Of a DNA stretch of 50,496 bases, positions 45,683 to 50,496 are shown piece after piece; position 1 is the stretch's first letter, and each line of letters opens with the position of its first letter. The stretch covers positions 1 to 50,496 of the forward strand of contig CANKAU010000013.1 in assembly GCA_947479915.1 (NCBI GenBank), written 5' to 3'. This DNA comes from Chloroflexota bacterium (GTDB taxonomy: Bacteria; Chloroflexota; Dehalococcoidia; UBA2979). Made by a program: the position numbers and the translations under genes. The notes below the pieces were generated by a model, which was not told the DNA's origin, searched no databases, and saw only the letters and a list, made by a program, of their open reading frames with translations.

Positions 45683-47106
45683 GCCCCGCGCCGCAGGCCG
45701 AGGCACGGCCGATCCGTGTTGCGCTACCGCGCGGCGATCTGCGCACGCCGGTGGCGGAGCGACTCAAGGCGGTGAACTTCGTCGCCCCCGGATACGCCGA
45801 GGGCTCCCGCACGTACCGCTTCGATGTCGACGGCATCCCGGGCGTGCAGGTGCGCGTGTTCTCCGACAACGACATCCCGATCCAGGTCGCGCTGGGGCAC
45901 TACGACTTCGGCATCGCGAGCCGGATGTGGATCGATGAGCTGCTGGTGCGGTTCCCGCAGGACTCGATCGTCCCGCTGCGCCGCCTCGACATCGAGGGCG
46001 AGACGCTGGTCGCGGCGGGCGCGTCCGGCTCGACGCTGGTTGGGCTCGCATCGGGCGGCGTCATGCGCGTCGCGACCGAGTACCCGAACATCGCGCAGCA
46101 CTACCTCACCCGCCTTCGCGTGCCCGACTACCGGTTGTACGAGGTGTGGGCGCAGGCCGAGGCGTGGCCGCCCGAGGACGCCGAGCTGGCGATCTGCTCG
46201 GCATCCGCCGCCCGCAAGGAAGGCCTCGCGATCCTCGACGAGGTGCACCGCGGGGGCGTCTGGCTGATCGCGAACCGCGAGGCGCTCGCCACGCGCGACC
46301 TGTCGGCGGCGCTCAGGCCGCTGGTGTCGCTGCCCGGCAGCAACGAGTGGGGCGGCATGGTCGAGCCGGATCGCCTCGATGTCCGCCGCGCGACGCCCCG
46401 GCCGGTCGGGGAGCGGACGACGTTCCGCATCGCCGTGCCGGATGGGCACGCGCAGCGCCACACGGTGACCGCGCTGGCACAGGCCGGCATCACCTTCGAG
46501 GGCTACGAGGAGGGACGCGCGGATCGCCACCCGGTTTCGAGCGACCCTGAGGTGATCGTGAAGGTGATGCGCCCGCAGGACATGCCGCGCGCGGTCGCCC
46601 TCGGTCACTTCGACCTCGCGATGACGGGCCGTGACTGGTTGCGCGCGTTCACCGCGTCGTTCCCCTCGGCGCCGGTCGAGGAACTGTGCGACCTGAAGCG
46701 CTCCAAGTACCGCATGGGCGGCGTCATCACTGAGGATCTCGAGGTCGAGACCATCGAGGAAGCGATCGCGATCTGGCGGAAGGACGACCCGGATCGCCCG
46801 ATCCGCGTGGCGTCCGAGTACGCGAGCCTCGCTGACGAGTACGCGCGGTCTCGACACCTGGGGGCGTACCGCGTCATCCCGATCTCGGGCGCCTCGGAAG
46901 GCTTCGTGCCGGAGGACGCCGAGATCCTGATTGAGGGCACGGAGACGGGCAGCACGCTGCGCGCCAACCGGCTGCGTATGATTGACGTGATCATGGAGTC
47001 GACGAACTGCGTCATCGGCGCCACCACGCGGCCCTCGGGCCGTCGGGGTGAGTTGCGCGACCGGTTCGTGGAGCGGCTCGCGGCCGCATCCGAGGCCACC
47101 GAGTAG
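45679..47106 (+). CDS. hisG: Tandem double-domain ATP phosphoribosyltransferase HisG
   Basis: 475 residues from GTG 45679, more than twice the short HisG (about 210). First enzyme of histidine synthesis: ATP plus PRPP to phosphoribosyl-ATP. Two HisG-like halves are visible. Half 1 (about 10-235): IRVALPRGDLRTPVAERL, VFSDNDIPIQVALGHYDFGIA, MRVATEYPNIAQHYL; its equivalent of the PRPP loop is degenerate (LAICSASAARKEG, 170-182). Half 2 (247-465): FRIAVPDGHAQRHTV, VMRPQDMPRAVALGHFDLAMTGRDW, IRVASEYASLADEYA, and the canonical loop IEGTETGSTLRAN (418-430). One chain may therefore mimic a dimer with one working site. It overlaps hisZ, agreeing with short-form HisG biology. Confidence 0.88.
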   Translation: MSPAPQAEARPIRVALPRGDLRTPVAERLKAVNFVAPGYAEGSRTYRFDVDGIPGVQVRVFSDNDIPIQVALGHYDFGIASRMWIDELLVRFPQDSIVPLRRLDIEGETLVAAGASGSTLVGLASGGVMRVATEYPNIAQHYLTRLRVPDYRLYEVWAQAEAWPPEDAELAICSASAARKEGLAILDEVHRGGVWLIANREALATRDLSAALRPLVSLPGSNEWGGMVEPDRLDVRRATPRPVGERTTFRIAVPDGHAQRHTVTALAQAGITFEGYEEGRADRHPVSSDPEVIVKVMRPQDMPRAVALGHFDLAMTGRDWLRAFTASFPSAPVEELCDLKRSKYRMGGVITEDLEVETIEEAIAIWRKDDPDRPIRVASEYASLADEYARSRHLGAYRVIPISGASEGFVPEDAEILIEGTETGSTLRANRLRMIDVIMESTNCVIGATTRPSGRRGELRDRFVERLAAASEATE

Positions 47107-47128
47107 TCGCCGGGAAGTCGAGGACGGC

Positions 47129-47878
47129 ATGCCCTCGCTCGGGTCGCACATGGCGCGCGCGCGCACGATCGCGGACCGCCTTCGGCTGCCCGAGATCGAT
47201 GCGGATCGCGGCGCCTACTACCTGGGGAGCACCGCGCCGGACATCCGCGTGATCACGCGGATGGATCGGCGCGTCACGCACTTCTTCGAGCTGGACGATC
47301 TGGATGACCAGGACTCGGTGGCGAGGATGTTCGCGGAGCACCCGGGGCTCGCTGCGCCGGCGGGGCTGGACGCGGCGACCACCGCGTTCATCGCGGGCTA
47401 CCTGACGCACCTCGTGCTGGACGAGGCGTTCATCGGGCAGGTCTACCGGCCGAACTTCGGCGCGCAGTCCTCGCGCGACGACGACCCGAAGGCGAACGTG
47501 CTGGATCGGGCGCTGCAGTACGAGCTGGATCGTCGCGACCGCGAGGATCGCGCGGCAATGGACGAGATCCGCGAGGCGCTGTCTCGGACGACGGCCCCGC
47601 GCGCGATTCCGTTCATCGCGGACGAGCACCTGGTGGAGTGGACGGCGGTGTCCGAGGACATTGCGACGCACCCGCCTGACTTCGGACGGTTCCGGCGCAT
47701 GATGACCCGGCACCTCGAGCAGGCGGGGTACGGGCTGGACGAGATCAACGATTACTGCGACGAGCCCGCGGTGCTCGTAGCGGAGGCGTTCAGCATCGTG
47801 GACGAGGAGCGTATCCAGCGCTTCTGGCACGATGCAGAGGAACGCATGACCGACCGCGTCAGGAGCTACCTCCGATGA
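47129..47878 (+). CDS. Zinc-dependent phospholipase C-like protein
   Basis: 249 residues from ATG 47129. Resembles the PF00882 zinc-dependent phospholipase C fold: all-helical with spaced His/Asp ligands. Candidate metal-binding pieces are SLGSHMARARTIADRL, YLGSTAPDIRVITRMDRRVTHFFEL and FIAGYLTHLVLDEAF. No signal peptide is seen, so a secreted lipase role is unlikely; cytoplasmic relatives are of unknown function. It lies between hisG and hisD and overlaps hisD by ATGA, so it belongs to the his operon; why is unclear. Confidence 0.75.
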   Translation: MPSLGSHMARARTIADRLRLPEIDADRGAYYLGSTAPDIRVITRMDRRVTHFFELDDLDDQDSVARMFAEHPGLAAPAGLDAATTAFIAGYLTHLVLDEAFIGQVYRPNFGAQSSRDDDPKANVLDRALQYELDRRDREDRAAMDEIREALSRTTAPRAIPFIADEHLVEWTAVSEDIATHPPDFGRFRRMMTRHLEQAGYGLDEINDYCDEPAVLVAEAFSIVDEERIQRFWHDAEERMTDRVRSYLR

Positions 47879-49356
47879 CGACCGAGACCGACACGACCGA
47901 GGACGCCGCAGCGCAGGAGCCGGTGACGGACGCCGCGACCGAGGCCGCGCCCACCGTGCCCGCCGAACCCGACGCGCCTGCTGCGCCTTCGGCTCCCGCC
48001 ACGTCCTCGCCCGCCGCCAGCGGCACGCGGACGCTGCGTATCTTCGCCGACCTGGAGATCGCGCGTGCACAGGTGATCCGCCGCGCGTCGCTCTCGGAAC
48101 CGAAGCTGTCCGAGGCCGTCCAGGCGGGCATCGACGAGCTGTGGGGCGAGCCCACCACGCCTGCACTGCACGTCGCGAAGATCCTCGACGCCGTCGCGCG
48201 CGAGGGGGATGCAGCCGTGGCGCGCTTCTCGCAGCGCTTCGACGGATCGGCGTACGAGCGCATCGAGGTGTCGAGCGACGAGATCGCCGAGGCGTTCGAG
48301 ATCGTCTCGCCCGAGGATCGCGCGGCGATCGAGTTCGCGGTGAACCGCGTGCGCCGCTACCACCAGACGCAGATGGAGCACGCACCCACCTCGTTCACGG
48401 CGCGCGGCACGGGGATGCTCGTGCGACCGCTGCAGCGCGTGGGCGTGTACATGACCGGCAGCGACGCCGCGCTCCCGTCGTCCGTGATCCACACCGCGAT
48501 CCCGGCGGTGGTTGCGGGCGTCGAGGAGGTCATTGGCGTGACGGCGGCGCGTGCCGACGGCACGGTCAACCCGTTGAAACTCGTCGCCGCGAAGCTGTCC
48601 GGCATCAAGCGCGTGTTCCGTGCCTCGGGTGCGCAGGCGATTGCCGCGCTCGCGTTCGGCACGGACACGATCCCGCGCGTCGACAAGATCGCAGGGCCGG
48701 GCGGCATCTTCGTGACGATTGCGAAGCAGCAGCTCTACGGCCGTGTGGGCATCGACGCGATCTACGGTCCGACCGAGACGCTGGTCGTCGCGGACGAGCA
48801 CGCCGCAGCCGACCTGTGCGCCGCGGACCTGCTGGCGCAGGCGGAGCACGACGTCCTGGCGACGCCCGTGCTGATCACCACGTCCCGCGCGCAGGCTGAG
48901 GCCGTCGCCGCGCAGGTTGAGGCACAGCTCGCCACGCTGGAGCGCGAGCCGATCGCGCGCGCCGCGATTGCGCGAGGTGGCGCGATCATCGTGCGCGACC
49001 TCGAAGAGGCGATGATGCTCGCCAACGAATTCGCGCCGGAGCACATGTGCCTGCTGGTGCAGCACCCGGAGGCGCTGCTGCCGCTGGTACGCAACGCGGG
49101 TGGCGTATTCCTGGGCGAGTCGTCGCCGGAGGTGCTGGGCGACTACACCGCCGGGCCGAGCCACGTCATGCCGACCGGAGGTTCCGCGCGCTTCGCCGGC
49201 CCGCTGTCGGTCCTCGACTTCCTCAAGATCACGTCGGTGATCGCGTTGTCCGAGGAGGATCTCGCGCGGCTCGGTCCGTACGCGGCACGCCTCGCGCGCG
49301 CCGAGGGGCTGACGGGCCACGCCCGCAGCATCGAGCGACGGTTGGAGGGCCGCTAG
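47875..49356 (+). CDS. hisD: Histidinol dehydrogenase HisD
   Basis: 493 residues. Two-step NAD-linked oxidation of histidinol to histidine. The first 50 residues are an Ala/Pro/Thr/Glu-rich extension not seen in usual HisD (about 430), after which TLRIFADLEIARAQVIRR starts the domain. Key residues: Zn ligands in LAQAEHD (Gln, His), GDYTAGPSHVMPTGGSAR (Asp), and EGLTGHARS (His); catalytic Glu-His in NEFAPEHM; the SSVIHTAIPAVVAGVEEV helix. A start inside the frame after the extension cannot be excluded. Its stop is directly followed by the hisC ATG. Confidence 0.95.
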   Translation: MTTETDTTEDAAAQEPVTDAATEAAPTVPAEPDAPAAPSAPATSSPAASGTRTLRIFADLEIARAQVIRRASLSEPKLSEAVQAGIDELWGEPTTPALHVAKILDAVAREGDAAVARFSQRFDGSAYERIEVSSDEIAEAFEIVSPEDRAAIEFAVNRVRRYHQTQMEHAPTSFTARGTGMLVRPLQRVGVYMTGSDAALPSSVIHTAIPAVVAGVEEVIGVTAARADGTVNPLKLVAAKLSGIKRVFRASGAQAIAALAFGTDTIPRVDKIAGPGGIFVTIAKQQLYGRVGIDAIYGPTETLVVADEHAAADLCAADLLAQAEHDVLATPVLITTSRAQAEAVAAQVEAQLATLEREPIARAAIARGGAIIVRDLEEAMMLANEFAPEHMCLLVQHPEALLPLVRNAGGVFLGESSPEVLGDYTAGPSHVMPTGGSARFAGPLSVLDFLKITSVIALSEEDLARLGPYAARLARAEGLTGHARSIERRLEGR

Positions 49357-50469
49357 ATGGCGCGCTTTGATCCGGTCGCGGGCCTGCGGCCGTTCCTTGC
49401 GACGATGCCTGAGTACGTGTCCCTCGAGGATCCGTACGAGATCGCGCAGCGCTACGGCGTCGACCCGAAGGACGTCATCAAGCTGGACGGGAACGAGAAC
49501 CCGTTTGGCCCGGCGCCGCGCGCGATCGAGGCACTCCGGAACCTCGACTACCACGCCGAGTGGTACGGCGATGACAACCAGGTCGCGCTGCGCGGCGCGA
49601 TCGCCGGGCGGATCCACGCAGCGCCCGAGGCGATCGTCGCCGGGGCCGGCTCTGACGATCTCCTGAACCAGATCTTCGGCATGTACATCGGCGAGGGCGA
49701 CTCGATCGTCATCGCCTCGCCCACGTTCGGCATGTACGCGTACGACAGCGGCCTGCACGGCGCCCGCGTCATCGACGTGCCGCTTCGCGATGACTGGACG
49801 TTCGATGAGGACGGCATGGTCGAGGCGGCCCGCGGCGCGAAGGCGGTCTTTGTGCCGTCTCCCAACAACCCGACGGGGACGCTCTTCCCGGAGCGCCTCG
49901 CCGATCGGCTGCTGGACACGGGCGCGCTCATCGTCGTCGACGAGGCGTACATCGACTTCGCGGCCGCCGCGTCGCTGGCGCAGCGCGCGGCGGGCGAGCA
50001 CGGGTTGATCGTGCTGCGGACGCTGTCGAAGTGGGGCGCGTTGGCGGGTCTGCGCATCGGTTACGCGGTGATGCACCCGCAGATGGCCGACCTGTGGCGA
50101 CGCGCGAAGCAGCCGTACAACGTGAACGCCGCCGCCGAGGCCGCCGCGATCGCTTCGATGGCGGATGCCGCCGTGCTGGATGAGCGCGCCGCGATCCTCG
50201 TGAGCGAGCGGGAGCGCGTGACACGCGAACTGGCGCAGCTGGAGTGGATCACGCCGGTGCCCTCGCACGCCAACTTCGTGCTGATGAAGCTCGCGCGCGG
50301 TGACGGGCGCACCCTCCGCGACGCGCTACGCCAGCGCGGCATCTTCACGCGCTACTTCGACACGCCGAGGCTGCGCGACCACCTCCGCATTTCCATTGGC
50401 AGGCCCGAGGACAACGACCGCGTACTCACAGCGATCCGGGAGATCGGCGAGGAGCTGGCGCATGGCTGA
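49357..50469 (+). CDS. hisC: Histidinol-phosphate aminotransferase HisC
   Basis: 370 residues. PLP enzyme converting imidazole-acetol phosphate and glutamate to histidinol phosphate. Motifs: IKLDGNENPFGPAPRAIEAL, GAGSDDLLNQIFGMY, FVPSPNNPTGTLF, VVDEAYIDFA, and the PLP lysine in LRTLSKWGALAGLRIGYA; C-terminal RTLRDALRQRGIFTRYF and LRISIGRPEDN. No gap to hisD and an 8-base overlap with the next gene, so translation is coupled. Confidence 0.96.
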   Translation: MARFDPVAGLRPFLATMPEYVSLEDPYEIAQRYGVDPKDVIKLDGNENPFGPAPRAIEALRNLDYHAEWYGDDNQVALRGAIAGRIHAAPEAIVAGAGSDDLLNQIFGMYIGEGDSIVIASPTFGMYAYDSGLHGARVIDVPLRDDWTFDEDGMVEAARGAKAVFVPSPNNPTGTLFPERLADRLLDTGALIVVDEAYIDFAAAASLAQRAAGEHGLIVLRTLSKWGALAGLRIGYAVMHPQMADLWRRAKQPYNVNAAAEAAAIASMADAAVLDERAAILVSERERVTRELAQLEWITPVPSHANFVLMKLARGDGRTLRDALRQRGIFTRYFDTPRLRDHLRISIGRPEDNDRVLTAIREIGEELAHG

Positions 50470-50496
50470 GTTGAACGATCGACGCGCCGAGGTGTC
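50462..50496 (+). CDS. hisB: Start of imidazoleglycerol-phosphate dehydratase HisB (cut by window end)
   Basis: ATG at 50462 in a new frame overlapping the hisC stop. The eleven visible codons read MAELNDRRAEV, continuing with Ser or a similar residue. The R-x-A-E-V-S start is typical of HisB, and hisB often follows hisC. Only 35 bases are in the window. Confidence 0.65.
   Translation, partial: MAELNDRRAEV

Noticed and set aside
43550..45706. A 718-codon minus-strand frame
   Set aside because: Antisense to birA, the his leader and hisZ, all well supported.

Overview
The window is a 50.5 kb, GC-rich, densely coding bacterial chromosome segment made almost entirely of housekeeping and biosynthetic genes. 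There is no prophage, insertion sequence or CRISPR array. Gene content points to a Chloroflexota-like bacterium: an F420-type split-barrel enzyme, RNase J, a HisZ/HisG pair, a divergent MurE-type ligase, a DNA polymerase I without proofreading residues, many GTG starts, and -10 boxes placed right before start codons. This assignment is inference from gene content; no marker tree was possible.

Layout. 1-4088: a tRNA-like remnant, yaeQ and the molybdate importer modABC. 4416-7867: a small hypothetical gene, a CcdA-type thiol transporter whose two halves are in swapped order, a hypothetical gene, threonine aldolase and a lipoprotein. 7908-14389 (minus): a membrane-anchored nuclease, a two-repeat ABM-like protein, and a MacB/FtsX-type ABC exporter with two ATPases (one carrying an AbrB-like tail) and a 1136-residue permease. 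14494-27356 (plus): polA, mutM, an alpha/beta hydrolase lacking its serine, a P1 peptidase, panB-panC, yebC, ruvC-ruvA, a diguanylate cyclase and uvrB. 27382-37829 (minus): an F420-type enzyme, ftsK, rnj with family-4 UDG, tatC-tatB, then DUF177-rpmF-fabD-fabG-nusB-acpP. 37915-44392: a serine-recombinase homologue without its catalytic serine, RNase P RNA (rnpB), an FMN/F420 split-barrel protein, a MurE-type ligase, a class III aminotransferase, a tiny autonomous transcription unit with a 22-codon ORF, and birA. 44402-50496: a histidine operon.

The most interesting part is the histidine operon. A good promoter (TTGATC, 17 bp, TAGGCT) drives a 33-residue leader peptide with six histidines in eleven codons, followed by mutually exclusive inverted repeats and then hisZ. 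This looks like a histidine attenuator. It is followed by a double-length HisG made of two HisG-like halves, only the second of which keeps the canonical PRPP loop, then a phospholipase-C-like gene, hisD, hisC and the start of hisB.

Other points worth checking are the circularly permuted CcdA, the orphan micro-gene at 43319-43508, the apparently dead recombinase, the ABC ATPase-AbrB fusion, and several genes whose -10 hexamer lies 6-9 nt before the start codon, implying leaderless mRNAs.
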